DNA of 64,000 bases from Fimbriimonadaceae bacterium (GCA_020847855.1 JADLBH010000037.1:124001-188000); one strand, 5' to 3'. Counted from the stretch's first letter, positions 17,694-27,101 are shown. Notes: generated by a model from the letters alone, not told the origin. Numbers and translations: made by a program.

Positions 17694-18532
17694 CGGTCGG
17701 GGAGTGGCTCGGCCAGGCCTCGGCGCGACTCGCAAAGGTGGGGTCGAACGAGGCCAGAGCGGAGGCGAGCCTTCTCCTCCGGCACGCTACCGGACTCAGC
17801 AAGGCGGCGCTCCTGGCTTCTCCTAACTCCCCTGCCCCGGAAGCACTGGAGGGGCTTCTCGCGCGTCGGTTGCGGGGTGAGCCGGTCGCGTACATCGTCG
17901 GGAGCCGAGAGTTCTATGGCCGAGAGTTTGCGGTCTCCCCGGCTGTGCTCGTGCCCAGGCACGAGACCGAAACCTTGGTGGACGCCGCCCTCTTCCGAAG
18001 TCTCGAGCCTGGCTCGCGAGTGCTCGACGTGGGAACCGGATCGGGCTGCCTGGCGGTGACCTTGGCCCTGGAGCGGCCCGACCTGAAGGTCTTTGCCAGC
18101 GACGTCTCCCAGTCCGCGCTCGATGTGGCGGTCGGCAACGCAGCAAGGCTCGGGGCGAGGGTTGACCTTCGCGCCGGGGACCTGTTCGAGCCGTGGGGTG
18201 GGGAACGTTTCGACCTTATGGTCAGCAACCCGCCCTATGTTGCGGTGGGGGACGAACTCCCCGCCGAGGTCGCTGGATTCGAGCCTGAAGTGGCGCTCTA
18301 TGCCGGAGAGGACGGGCTCGCCTTTTATCGTCGGCTCGCTAGCGAAGCCGCTGGGTACCTCGACTCCGAAGCGGCTCTCCTCTTGGAGGCGGGAGACAGG
18401 GCGGCGGCAAGGGTCGAAGAGATCTTCGTAGGAGCGGGCTGGCGTACGGAAGGCTGGCGAGACGACCTGATGGGGATGCCTAGGGCCGGAACCTTTCTGC
18501 CGCCGAGCCTCGGCCCGAGTGAGTCAGAATAG
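17690..18532 (+). CDS. prmC: Release factor glutamine N5-methyltransferase
   Basis: 280 residues. PrmC methylates the Gln of the GGQ motif in RF1 and RF2, so it acts on the prfB product encoded in this window. SAM-binding motif DVGTGSGCLAVTLAL and active-site NPPY (VSNPPYVAVG) are present, after the N-terminal helical domain. Start at GTG 17690, overlapping the hflX stop by 4 bases. Confidence 0.93.
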   Translation: MTVGEWLGQASARLAKVGSNEARAEASLLLRHATGLSKAALLASPNSPAPEALEGLLARRLRGEPVAYIVGSREFYGREFAVSPAVLVPRHETETLVDAALFRSLEPGSRVLDVGTGSGCLAVTLALERPDLKVFASDVSQSALDVAVGNAARLGARVDLRAGDLFEPWGGERFDLMVSNPPYVAVGDELPAEVAGFEPEVALYAGEDGLAFYRRLASEAAGYLDSEAALLLEAGDRAAARVEEIFVGAGWRTEGWRDDLMGMPRAGTFLPPSLGPSESE

Positions 18533-18546
18533 TCAGGCAAGCCGAG

Positions 18547-19074
18547 ATGGAGATCGTCGTTCCGCCGGATTACCGACATCTTTGGGTCACGGATTCCCGG
18601 CACCCGGTGCTCAAAGTGCCCGACCCCGCGTTACGCGAGGTCGCCAAAACCGTGCGCAAGGTGACGCCGCGGCACAGGGTGCTCGTGGAGAACATGGTGA
18701 AGGTCATGAGGCAAGCGGACGGGATCGGACTCGCGGCAACCCAGCTGGGCATCATGGAGCGCATCATCGTCGTTTGCCCCGATACGAAACCCCTCGCCTT
18801 GATCAACCCCGTCATCACCAGCCAAGAAGGAGAGGAGGACGGCGAGGAAGGTTGCCTGAGCCTCCCGGCGCTTTATGGAACGGTGACTCGGGCCCAAAAG
18901 ATCACAGTGAACGGCCTCGACCGAAAAGGTGCGGCCGTGTGCATCGAGGCAGAAGGCACCGCGGCCCGAGTGCTCCAGCACGAGATTGACCACCTCGACG
19001 GCATCCTGTTCATTGACAAGGCCGACCCGGCGACGCTGTACTGGTCAGAGCCGTCCGGCAAGGACTCCGGTTGA
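18547..19074 (+). CDS. def: Peptide deformylase
   Basis: 175 residues. Removes the formyl group from nascent N-terminal Met. All three motifs are intact: GIGLAATQ, EGCLSLP and HEIDHLDG (metal ligands Cys, His, His). Its stop overlaps the fmt start (TTGA), the usual def-fmt pairing. Confidence 0.96.
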   Translation: MEIVVPPDYRHLWVTDSRHPVLKVPDPALREVAKTVRKVTPRHRVLVENMVKVMRQADGIGLAATQLGIMERIIVVCPDTKPLALINPVITSQEGEEDGEEGCLSLPALYGTVTRAQKITVNGLDRKGAAVCIEAEGTAARVLQHEIDHLDGILFIDKADPATLYWSEPSGKDSG

Positions 19075-19988
19075 AGATCGTCTTCTTCGGTACGGCCGAC
19101 TTCGCCGTGCCCACCCTGCGACGGGTTGCCCAGCACGTGAGACTGGTTGTGAGCCAGCCCGACCGACCCTCGGGGAGGGGCCTTCGGCTTCAGCCCTCCC
19201 CGGTAAGCCACGCAGCAGTGGAACTCGGCCTACCGATCTCCAAGCCGGAGCGTGCCCGCGCCCCGGACTTCATCCAAAGCATCCGCGAACTTGATCCAGA
19301 CCTCTCGCTCGTTGTCGCCTACGGGCAGATCCTCAGGCAAGACCTGCTCGACGCGGGCCGACAGGGCTCCTTCAACCTTCACGGCTCGATCCTGCCCGCG
19401 TGGCGGGGCGCCGCGCCAATCCAGCGCTGTATCGAGAGCGGCGCGAGCGAGACCGGGGTCACCCTGATGAAGATGGACGCAGGCATGGACACGGGGGCCA
19501 TCGTCTCCATGGTCAGGACGCCGATCGGACCCGACGAGACCTCGGACGAGCTCGCGACCCGACTCGCCGACTCTGCCGCCGGGCTTGCTGAAGACTGGCT
19601 CCCCAAGCTTGCGACCGGGGACTTTGCGGCCCAGCCCCAGGACGAGGCTCTCGCCACCCATGCCGCCAAGTTGACGAAACTGGACGCGAGGCTCGAACCG
19701 ACCTTGGACGCCCGCGCACAGTACGACCGCTTCCGGGCGTGTACGTCTCGTCCCGGCGCATGGATCGAGTCGCTCCACGGACTGATTCGGATTCGGGAGG
19801 CGCGCTTCGTTTCTGGCGAATCCTCGGTTCCCGGCGCGGTCGAGGCGATCAAACCCGAACTCGTGATCGGCTTCGCCCGCGGCGGGCTTCGGCTCCTCAA
19901 GGTCCAGGCTCCCGGCAAGGGTCCCGTATCGGGTGCCGAGTTCGCGATGGGGGCACGACTGGCTATCGGTGACCGTTTCGTGCCATAA
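19071..19988 (+). CDS. fmt: Methionyl-tRNA formyltransferase
   Basis: 305 residues. Formylates initiator Met-tRNA using 10-formyl-THF. The N-terminal catalytic domain includes NLHGSILPAWRGAAPI with the catalytic segment, followed by a C-terminal OB-like domain. TTG start overlapping def by 4 bases; coupling with def balances formylation and deformylation. Confidence 0.95.
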   Translation: MKIVFFGTADFAVPTLRRVAQHVRLVVSQPDRPSGRGLRLQPSPVSHAAVELGLPISKPERARAPDFIQSIRELDPDLSLVVAYGQILRQDLLDAGRQGSFNLHGSILPAWRGAAPIQRCIESGASETGVTLMKMDAGMDTGAIVSMVRTPIGPDETSDELATRLADSAAGLAEDWLPKLATGDFAAQPQDEALATHAAKLTKLDARLEPTLDARAQYDRFRACTSRPGAWIESLHGLIRIREARFVSGESSVPGAVEAIKPELVIGFARGGLRLLKVQAPGKGPVSGAEFAMGARLAIGDRFVP

Positions 19989-19998
19989 GGAGCCGCAA

Positions 19999-21612
19999 AT
20001 GCCGCAAGACCCGTATCCCCTCTTAGGGACCACTCCGGAAGCGACCGAGCGCGATGTTCGACGCGCTTACCGGGCCCGGCTCTTCGAACTGGAAGAGTCG
20101 GCGGCGGGCCAGGCCGACTTCCCCTCCAAGAAGGCTGACCTCGACGCTGCGCTCGCCCAAGCCTTGGAGCACGCAAAGCCCAACGTAGCTGCGGAAGCAC
20201 CGAAGCTGACGGAAGCAGACGCGAAGCGCACCCCTGAGGCCACGAGAAAGATCGCGACCCGGTTTGGCATCGGCCTGCTCGTCATCGCCGCCTTGTTCGT
20301 GGCCTGGCAGGTCGCGCGCGACAAGCTCGTGGACCCCTACGGCGACTCGCCGGTCGAGACTTCGGGATGGATCGCCGCCATCGAGGACACCGGCACGGGC
20401 GGCCGAGCCGTCGTGTTCAAGGCGGACGGGACAAAGATCTCGGCACCGATGGACAGAGCCGCAACCAGCGATAGCGAAGTCGTGTGGAGGCCCGATGGGA
20501 ATCGTATCTTCGTCGTGGGGAGCCGTGGGGAATCCAGCTTCGACATCTATCGTTGGAACCCTGCCGACGGCAGATTCGAGTCTCGAACCCTCGGCTCCAT
20601 GTCAAAGACCGCGCTCCACTACGGCCCGGCGGATTGGCCAGACCTCACGGCGAGCGGGCTGCTCGTCTCCGGCGGCCAGGTCTACGATTACGACCAGCGA
20701 ACCCGAGAGATGCACCAAGTCCTGCCCCCCGAGTTCAAAGAGCGCCGCACCGAGGGATCGGCGACGGAAGGCGAGGGCACGCTGGGGCAGATGGAGGCGA
20801 TGTACAAGGAGATCGGTACGAGCTTCGTTCAGGCGATATGGGGCAAAGAGCGGAAATGGATCTGGTGCGTCATGACCTCCGAGGCAGGCCAGGTCTTGGT
20901 CTACCAACCGATGGAGGCTCCCAAAACGGAGGCTGGCACCGACCCAGGGCTCCCCAGGCCGTTCAAAGTTCTGGAAGCGGATCGAATCGAACTCACCGTG
21001 GACGCGGACGGGCAGGCTTTCGTCACCACAACGGGGCAGACCACCCTCGACCTCGATGTCACCCTGGGCTACATGGAGAAGTATCAGGAGGCCCTTACCA
21101 AGCGCACAGAGTCGGCAGGATTGGAGCGGGTCGGCTCCGAGAGCGAGCGCACGGCGATGCTCGCCAGTATCGAGGAACTTGTACGTAAAGAACTGATCAG
21201 CTTGGAGCGAGCCGCGCGCGGCGCCCGTGTGTACCTCGTCTTCGGGGACGGTGGACCGAGGGCGGGGATCCAACCCATCGCCGGTCTCGCCAGTGCGTCT
21301 ACGACCTTCTCTCAGCCTGCGGCCTCGCCTGGGGACGACAGAGTCGCCGTCGTGGTGAGGTCGAAGAACCCGACGACGGGCAAGATGGAGCCCGGCCTGG
21401 TCGTTCTCTCACGGAGCGGGAACCCGGTCGGGGTTACTCAGGGAGAGGTCGCGAACCCTACATGGAGCCCAGACGGAAAGCGGCTCACGTTCACCATGAA
21501 GGACGCTTCGGGCAAGCGGGGACTTTTCGTTGCCGACTTGGAGGGCAAGCGTTTGACCCAGATTGGCAAAGACGGGAACTACTCCCATCCCCGCTTCAGC
21601 CCTCAAGACTAG
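19999..21612 (+). CDS. Membrane-anchored J-domain-like / beta-propeller protein
   Basis: 537 residues. Residues about 1-55 resemble a J domain (DPYPLLGTTPEATERDVRRAYRARL), but the HPD tripeptide needed to stimulate DnaK is absent. One transmembrane helix (IGLLVIAALFVAWQVA, about 89-106) is followed by a large outer part with TolB/PD40-like blades (SEVVWRPDGNRIFVV, NPTWSPDGKRLTF, HPRFSPQD). The ATG at 19999 has a perfect AAGGAG 7 bases upstream. It follows fmt closely. A sensor or assembly role is possible; not known. Confidence 0.7.
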   Translation: MPQDPYPLLGTTPEATERDVRRAYRARLFELEESAAGQADFPSKKADLDAALAQALEHAKPNVAAEAPKLTEADAKRTPEATRKIATRFGIGLLVIAALFVAWQVARDKLVDPYGDSPVETSGWIAAIEDTGTGGRAVVFKADGTKISAPMDRAATSDSEVVWRPDGNRIFVVGSRGESSFDIYRWNPADGRFESRTLGSMSKTALHYGPADWPDLTASGLLVSGGQVYDYDQRTREMHQVLPPEFKERRTEGSATEGEGTLGQMEAMYKEIGTSFVQAIWGKERKWIWCVMTSEAGQVLVYQPMEAPKTEAGTDPGLPRPFKVLEADRIELTVDADGQAFVTTTGQTTLDLDVTLGYMEKYQEALTKRTESAGLERVGSESERTAMLASIEELVRKELISLERAARGARVYLVFGDGGPRAGIQPIAGLASASTTFSQPAASPGDDRVAVVVRSKNPTTGKMEPGLVVLSRSGNPVGVTQGEVANPTWSPDGKRLTFTMKDASGKRGLFVADLEGKRLTQIGKDGNYSHPRFSPQD

Positions 21613-22060
21613 CCGCGATCCGTTCCACGATGGACGTAGTCGAGCACCCTTCGCGGAACGGCACCACCACGACGATGCCGTCGTGCGCCTCCACCACTGC
21701 CCGCTCCGGAAGATCCTCCATGCGATAGTCCCCGCCCTTCACGTGGACGTCCGGCCTCAAAGCTCCGAGAAGGGCCTCGGGCGTCGGCTCCTCGAAGCTG
21801 ACCACGGCGTCCACGCACCGCAATGCCGCCACCACCCTAGCGCGGTCTTCCAAACTTACGAACGGCCGGCCACGGCCCTTGCCAAGACGGCGCGCGCTCT
21901 CGTCCGAGTTCAAGGCGACCACGAGCATGTCCCCCAGGGCCCTCGCATCCTCCAGCAGGCCGATGTGTCCGGCGTGCAGCAGGTCAAAGACGCCGTTCGT
22001 AGTGACAAGGCGCTTGCCGGCCCGTTGGGCCGCGACTTGGGCGAGAGTGGAAAGGCTCAT
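21596..22060 (-). CDS. Heptose-1-phosphate adenylyltransferase (HldE/RfaE domain II type)
   Basis: 154 residues, a single cytidylyltransferase-fold domain: TTNGVFDLLHAGHIGLLEDAR with the HxGH nucleotide-binding motif, and a C-terminal EGCSTTSIVERI that matches RfaE domain II. It would make ADP-heptose from heptose-1-phosphate for LPS core; the kinase half (domain I) is not fused and not in the window. The ATG at 22060 overlaps the stop of the glycosyltransferase gene (ATGA). The 3' end overlaps the end of the convergent propeller gene by 17 bases. Confidence 0.82.
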   Translation of the reverse strand: MSLSTLAQVAAQRAGKRLVTTNGVFDLLHAGHIGLLEDARALGDMLVVALNSDESARRLGKGRGRPFVSLEDRARVVAALRCVDAVVSFEEPTPEALLGALRPDVHVKGGDYRMEDLPERAVVEAHDGIVVVVPFREGCSTTSIVERIAASLEG

Positions 22061-22986
22061 GCGTGCTCCGAAAGGATTCTTTCTGCGACCGTCTCGGCCG
22101 ATACCGCCGAGACCCTGGCGTCGAAGCAACGGCTATGCTCGCCGTAGGGGCAGCTTCGTTCCGGCGAGGTGAGGGTGTAGACGCTCCACGCCGGTTTGCC
22201 AAGAGCGGCCGCGATGTGGGAGCTGCCCGTGTCGCCCCCGACGTGCAAAGCGCACAGCGAGAGCAGTCCGACCAGTGCCCCCATGCCGGTCGCCCCGATC
22301 AGATCGAGGGGACTGCCGGGCTCGTGCGCCGCGACCGCGTCCCAGACCCCACGTTCCGATGGTGCGCCGATGAACGCGACCGCGAATCCGGCGCGACCCA
22401 AACGAGACGACAAGGAGGCGAACTCGCGAGGGTCCCACCGTTTGGTGGACCAGCCCGCGCCCGCGTTCATGACCGCCACGGGCGAGCCGTCCCACCCCGC
22501 CTTGCGCAGAGCAGCGCCTGCGTCGCTCTGGTCTTGTTCCGTCGCCTCCAGTCCCCAGACCGCCCGGTCCGCAGGAAAGCCCGCCGCCCGGGCGACGTCC
22601 AGGTATTGGTCCACGATGTGAAGGCTGCTGGGATCGGGTCGCACGCTGGCAGAGACGAGCCACGAGCCCTCTCGTTGCCAGTGGTATCCGAGCCTCCGCT
22701 TGCACGGCACCGTCGCCACGACCATCGCCGACTTCGCGAGGCCCTGAAGGTCAAACGCGAGATCAAACCGCCCTAGGCCCCGTGCCTGGCGGAGCCAGGG
22801 GCCGATCCCCTTCTCCCGAACCACCACCCGATCCACGGCCGGGCACCGGCTGACGATGGGTTCGAACGCCCTGTCAACGACCCAGGTGACCTCAGCTTCG
22901 GGGTTCGTCCTCTTCACGCTGACGGCCACGGGAAGGCCGTGGACGACGTCCCCCATCGAGGAGAGACGGCTAACCAAGACCCGCAC
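22057..22986 (-). CDS. Glycosyltransferase family 9 (heptosyltransferase-like), copy 1
   Basis: 309 residues from the GTG at 22986, which has AGGAG 6 bases upstream; codons further left in the open frame belong to the neighbouring gene. GT9 hallmarks are VLVSRLSSMGDVVHGLPVA at the N-terminus and GGDTGSSHIAAALGKPAWSV with a terminal-domain SPERSCPYG. It would transfer heptose from ADP-heptose to lipid A/Kdo. It overlaps the second GT9 gene by 17 bases. Confidence 0.85.
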   Translation of the reverse strand: MRVLVSRLSSMGDVVHGLPVAVSVKRTNPEAEVTWVVDRAFEPIVSRCPAVDRVVVREKGIGPWLRQARGLGRFDLAFDLQGLAKSAMVVATVPCKRRLGYHWQREGSWLVSASVRPDPSSLHIVDQYLDVARAAGFPADRAVWGLEATEQDQSDAGAALRKAGWDGSPVAVMNAGAGWSTKRWDPREFASLSSRLGRAGFAVAFIGAPSERGVWDAVAAHEPGSPLDLIGATGMGALVGLLSLCALHVGGDTGSSHIAAALGKPAWSVYTLTSPERSCPYGEHSRCFDARVSAVSAETVAERILSEHA

Positions 22987-23893
22987 TCTGGCTCCTGAGA
23001 AGCTTCTCGGCCTCGGCGACGATCTGGGCGGGCGAGACTTCACCCGGTGTGGCTGCCTTCAATACGCCCACCCCCTTCCCGAAGGGACGAAATCTTTCGG
23101 GGTCGGTCGGGCCGAACACAGAGACCACCGGCGTCCCATAGGCGGCCGCCACGTGCCCGGTCCCGGTATCGGCTGCAAGGTGCAAAGAAGAACGAGCCAC
23201 CCAGCCGATGCTCTCGAGCAGGCTCAGCCGTCCTACCTGCGACTCTGCGTTCTCCGGGCTCGGATCGCCGGGCGCCCCCAGATAGACGACCCTATGCCCC
23301 AGGGCCTTCAAGTCTCCGCCGACCTCTGCCCACTGCCCCGGCGGGTACGCCTTGCGGGCTTCCCCGGCGCCGGTCTGGATCGTCACCAGTCCGGGCTCGC
23401 GGCCCTCCCGCACTGCGGGCATGATCGGGCCCTTCCCATCGTTCCGGCACCAAGGTTCCACGAGCCCAAACCCCATCTCCACTTCGTGCCGAGCACTGGG
23501 CGGCGGAGGCAACGGCTTCAGGAGCCAGCGGGCAAGCACGTCCGTCGCCCGGTTCGCGCGAACCTCCCGGCACTTTGCGCAGCGCAAGAGAAGGGCCGTC
23601 TTGCTGTGACCTTGGAAGTCGAGCCCTACATCGAACTCCCGCTTGCGCATCCCGAGGTAGAACCGAACCTGGGACGCCCATGTGGACGGTGACCACCGGG
23701 CCCGCTTCCACCTCTCTCTTGGCACCACGTGAACCATGTCCACGAGCCCTGGACAGGCAACTACCGGCGCGCACTTCTCTTGCACCGCCCAAACGAACTC
23801 GGAACCAGGAAAGGCCCGCCGCAAGGAAGAGACCGCGTGCGCGGTCATCACACAGTCGCCGATCGCACTGAGCCTGGCGATCAGAAACCTCAC
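22970..23893 (-). CDS. Glycosyltransferase family 9 (heptosyltransferase-like), copy 2
   Basis: 307 residues from the GTG at 23893, which overlaps the acyltransferase stop (GTGA). RFLIARLSAIGDCVMTAHA at the N-terminus and ADTGTGHVAAAYGTPVVSVFG with DPERFRPFG near the end are GT9 signatures. Together with copy 1 it could add two successive heptoses, as WaaC and WaaF do, though which does which cannot be read from sequence. Confidence 0.85.
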   Translation of the reverse strand: MRFLIARLSAIGDCVMTAHAVSSLRRAFPGSEFVWAVQEKCAPVVACPGLVDMVHVVPRERWKRARWSPSTWASQVRFYLGMRKREFDVGLDFQGHSKTALLLRCAKCREVRANRATDVLARWLLKPLPPPPSARHEVEMGFGLVEPWCRNDGKGPIMPAVREGREPGLVTIQTGAGEARKAYPPGQWAEVGGDLKALGHRVVYLGAPGDPSPENAESQVGRLSLLESIGWVARSSLHLAADTGTGHVAAAYGTPVVSVFGPTDPERFRPFGKGVGVLKAATPGEVSPAQIVAEAEKLLRSQSAGLG

Positions 23894-24786
23894 CGAAGCC
23901 CGGCCTCGCGGGCGTAGCGCCACCGGTTGTGGAACCACAGCCACTGGCCCGGTTCGCGAAGGATACAGGTCTCGAAGTACCGGTGGAAGGCCAGCATCAT
24001 CCCGCTCCCTCGGCCCGCCTCGTCCGGCAGGGCCTGGAGCGGGGGGCCGATCTCGCCGACGACCCGACCGTTCCCGAGGTAGTAGGCGCACGAAGGGAGC
24101 ACGGGAGCACCGGTGCGGGCCGCGATGACCCCCACCCCTAGGTTCACTCCTGCCATGCGTCCCAGGAAGGGGAGGAACGCGTCCTCCGCGTTTTGATCGG
24201 CGAGGATCGCGATGGCGCGGTTGTCACGCAAACGCCGCAGCGTCACGGCGGCGGAGTCGCCCCTCGAGAGGATCTCGGTGCCGCTCGCCCGTCTCGCATC
24301 GTTCACGATTCGGTTCACGCCTTCGTCGTTCGCATCCCGCGCAATCGCGGTGAGCGGGTATCCATGCAGGCTCAACCATTGAGCGCCGCGCTCCCAATGG
24401 CCCATGTGACCGGTGACGATCAGTGCGCCCTTCCCCAAGGAAAGGGCGTCGTCCAAGTGGTTCAACCCGTGCTGCGAGGTGAGGGCGTCCACCTCCTCGA
24501 TCCCCCGTCTCGATCCCGCCAAGAAATCCGCAGCGACGGTGCCGAAGTGAACGAACGAGGCCTTGGCCAAGGATCGAACCGCACGGTCCCCCATCTCTGG
24601 GAAGACCATCGCGATGTTCTCCTCGGCGCGGTGCCTGCGTCGCGCACCGAGCCTGTGGAGAGCCCGCCCAACCGAAGCACCAAAGGCAAGGCTCCGCTCC
24701 ATGGGCCAGCTTTGGAGCTTGGACTCGGCCGTGGCCGTAAGGCTAGCGGCCACGAGCCCGAATAGGCGCTTAGGGATCGGATCCAT
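23890..24786 (-). CDS. Lipid A acyltransferase, LpxL/HtrB family
   Basis: 298 residues. The Hx4E active site sits in ALIVTGHMGHWERGA, as in LpxL/LpxM late acyltransferases that add acyl chains to Kdo-lipid A. LADQNAEDAFLPFLGR and the C-terminal WLWFHNRWRY are also typical of the family. It is an inner-membrane-associated enzyme. It overlaps lpxK by 17 bases and the following GT9 gene by 4 bases. Confidence 0.88.
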   Translation of the reverse strand: MDPIPKRLFGLVAASLTATAESKLQSWPMERSLAFGASVGRALHRLGARRRHRAEENIAMVFPEMGDRAVRSLAKASFVHFGTVAADFLAGSRRGIEEVDALTSQHGLNHLDDALSLGKGALIVTGHMGHWERGAQWLSLHGYPLTAIARDANDEGVNRIVNDARRASGTEILSRGDSAAVTLRRLRDNRAIAILADQNAEDAFLPFLGRMAGVNLGVGVIAARTGAPVLPSCAYYLGNGRVVGEIGPPLQALPDEAGRGSGMMLAFHRYFETCILREPGQWLWFHNRWRYAREAGLR

Positions 24787-25738
24787 CCAGCGAGTCCAAG
24801 AGCCAAGCCCGGAAACGATCTTCCGGCTCGACCGACCAAGTGTAGTCCGCCACGAGGATGGGAGCAGGGGCCGTCGCTGGATTGCGGGCTAACTTGACCC
24901 AGTCCTTGCCTGTGACGACGATCGGCAGATCAGATCGAAAGGACTCCCAAACATCGCTCCCGTCGAGGGGATCGTGGTCGCGCTCTGCAATGTGGTAGAT
25001 GACCTCGCTCCCGGCACCTTGGATCGCCCGGACGAGCGCATCCGGACGCGCCACCGCGGTGAGCGCCTGAACTTGAGGAGGAACCTCGGCAGGGAGCCCG
25101 TCCGTATCGCACAGGGACCACTCGCGGACAAGCTCGTACCCCTCGTTAGGAAGCACGAGCGAGGCCCTCTTCCTGCCGGATCGGCGCGGCTCTCTATAGG
25201 GCCCCGCAGGCAGGCACCACGTGTTCCAAGAGGGAGGATCTAAAAGGACCGCCAGGTGGCAGGAGAGGCGGAGATGTTGATACCCGTCGTCGAGGACGAG
25301 GACCTTGTCGGGGTGATCCAGCTCGGCAATCTGCGCAGCCAGTACCCGGTCGCGACCTACGATGAGAGGGGTGTCGGGCAACCATGACCGCAGGAGGGCC
25401 GCCTCATCCCCCCACCGCCCCGGATCAAGAGGCCCCTCAGGGGCCGGCGAAGCTCCCTCGGCCGCGGGGGACCGGTACCCGGAGACACTGAGGACCACGC
25501 TTCGGCCCGACTCCAAGAGGATCTTCGAGACCGTCAAGGTCATCGGGGTTTTGCCCGTACCTCCTACGCGAAGGTTTCCGATGCACACGGAGGGGACCTC
25601 GGGGATGTAAGCTCGCTTGAGCCCAAGGTCATAGACGAGGCGGTATGCCGTCCACCCGATCGCGTACAGACCGGACAACGGGGACACGAGGACACGAAGG
25701 ACAGGATCGTCCCAGACTGGCTCGAACCCTGCGCCCAC
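24770..25738 (-). CDS. lpxK: Tetraacyldisaccharide 4'-kinase
   Basis: 322 residues. Phosphorylates the 4' position of the lipid A disaccharide at the inner membrane. The ATP-binding P loop lies in VCIGNLRVGGTGKTPMTLT and the family motif LVLDDGYQHLRL is intact; an N-terminal hydrophobic segment (SPLSGLYAIGWTAYRLVY) fits the membrane anchor. GTG start with TAGAAT 6 bases before it, so it may be leaderless. First gene of the lipid A/core operon, and strong evidence for LPS. Confidence 0.93.
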   Translation of the reverse strand: MGAGFEPVWDDPVLRVLVSPLSGLYAIGWTAYRLVYDLGLKRAYIPEVPSVCIGNLRVGGTGKTPMTLTVSKILLESGRSVVLSVSGYRSPAAEGASPAPEGPLDPGRWGDEAALLRSWLPDTPLIVGRDRVLAAQIAELDHPDKVLVLDDGYQHLRLSCHLAVLLDPPSWNTWCLPAGPYREPRRSGRKRASLVLPNEGYELVREWSLCDTDGLPAEVPPQVQALTAVARPDALVRAIQGAGSEVIYHIAERDHDPLDGSDVWESFRSDLPIVVTGKDWVKLARNPATAPAPILVADYTWSVEPEDRFRAWLLDSLDGSDP

Positions 25739-25744
25739 AGGCGC

Positions 25745-25750
25745 ATTCTA
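25745..25750 (-). promoter_or_regulatory. -10 element, lpxK (leaderless candidate)
   Basis: TAGAAT on the minus strand, 6 bases before the GTG at 25738. It drives the lipid A/core operon and is divergent from mtaB. Confidence 0.5.
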
Positions 25751-25772
25751 GCCCTCGTGCAACCCAATGACG

Positions 25773-25778
25773 TAATAT
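25773..25778 (+). promoter_or_regulatory. -10 element, mtaB (leaderless candidate)
   Basis: TAATAT, 6 bases before the GTG at 25785. With the lpxK element it fills a 46 bp divergent gap, too short for long leaders. Confidence 0.5.
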
Positions 25779-25784
25779 CTGGCC

Positions 25785-27101
25785 GTGCCGACCGTCGGGC
25801 TGACAACGCTGGGTTGCAAGGTGAACCAATACGAGACCCAACGGATCGCGGACGGGTTCGAGAGCCTCGGTTTCGAGATCGTGCCGTTCGACGCCAAGGC
25901 TGACGTCTATGTCGTGAACACGTGCAGCGTCACGGGGCAAGCGGAGGCCAAGAGCCGGTACACGCTCCGCCGAACACTCCGGGCGAACCCATCAGCAGTA
26001 CGGGTCGTTACCGGCTGCGCAGCCCAGCTTGCGCTTGCGCGCGGCGAGGAGTTCCCGCTCGCCGACCTTCTGGTCCCCAATCCGGTCAAGCTCTCCACCC
26101 CGTTCCGCTTCGCAGCCGCGTTTCCGCGACTGGCATCGGACGCCGAGAAGGACAAAGGCCGGGACAAGGGCCGACCCTTACCCAGAACCCGCGCCACCCT
26201 CAAGGTGCAAGACGGGTGCGATGTCCGCTGCTCGTTTTGCTCGATCCCCCTGAGCCGGCCTCAAATGGCCAGTCGCCCGGTCGCCGACGTGCTGGCCGAG
26301 GCCCAGCGGCTGTCTCGCGCGGGAACGCGGGAGGCGGTCCTCACCGGGGTCCTCATCGGTTCGTACGGCCCGGAAACTGGGAGCGGCGGGCCCGACTTTG
26401 AAGATCTCGTCGAATTGTTGGCGGCGGAATCGGGCCTCGAACGTTTGCGCATCAGTAGCATCGAGGTGCAACAGGTGACGCCCCGGCTGCTCGAACTCGC
26501 CGCGCAGGGATGCGTGGTGCCCCATTTCCACATCCCCCTTCAGAGCGGCGACGACGGAACCCTTGCCGACATGGGGAGACGGTATCGGCAGAAGGACTTC
26601 CTTGAACTCGTCCGAAGGGCCCGAGCCACGGTCCCCGATCTCTGCCTGACGACCGACGTCATGGTCGGGTTCCCGACTGAGAACGCGACTAGGTTCCAAT
26701 CCACCTTGGAGGTCTGCGCGGAGGCGTCCTTCCTGAAAGCCCACGTCTTCCGGTTCAGCCCGCGACCAGGAACCCCAGCCGACCGCCTGGGGGATCCCGT
26801 CCCCCCGAGCGAGAAGTCCGAGCGGGCGCGTGCCGTGGCAGCGAGAGTGGAAGGAACGGCAAGGGATGTGGTCCGGCGGTTCGTGGGGCGGACACTCCGC
26901 GTGATCGTGGAAGGGGGGAAACGGGCAGACGGGCTCCTGGAAGGGTGTACGGACAACGGCATCACCACCCGGTTCGTGGGTTCCAAGGAGTGGCGCGGGA
27001 GTGTGAGGTACGTTCGATTGGACGAAGCGCACTCCTGGGGGGCGGCGGGCGAGGTCGTTGACCAACCTCCCAGCGGCGTGCCGCTCGCGATCCTGCCGTA
27101 G
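25785..27101 (+). CDS. mtaB: tRNA t6A37 methylthiotransferase MtaB
   Basis: 438 residues. A radical SAM enzyme that adds a methylthio group to t6A at position 37 of ANN-decoding tRNAs. The N-terminal UPF0004 domain begins TTLGCKVNQYETQ, diagnostic for MtaB rather than MiaB; the radical SAM CxxxCxxC is in CDVRCSFCSIP; a C-terminal TRAM-like region follows. A lysine tRNA that could be a substrate (tRNA-Lys UUU) is encoded at 44284. Confidence 0.92.
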   Translation: MPTVGLTTLGCKVNQYETQRIADGFESLGFEIVPFDAKADVYVVNTCSVTGQAEAKSRYTLRRTLRANPSAVRVVTGCAAQLALARGEEFPLADLLVPNPVKLSTPFRFAAAFPRLASDAEKDKGRDKGRPLPRTRATLKVQDGCDVRCSFCSIPLSRPQMASRPVADVLAEAQRLSRAGTREAVLTGVLIGSYGPETGSGGPDFEDLVELLAAESGLERLRISSIEVQQVTPRLLELAAQGCVVPHFHIPLQSGDDGTLADMGRRYRQKDFLELVRRARATVPDLCLTTDVMVGFPTENATRFQSTLEVCAEASFLKAHVFRFSPRPGTPADRLGDPVPPSEKSERARAVAARVEGTARDVVRRFVGRTLRVIVEGGKRADGLLEGCTDNGITTRFVGSKEWRGSVRYVRLDEAHSWGAAGEVVDQPPSGVPLAILP

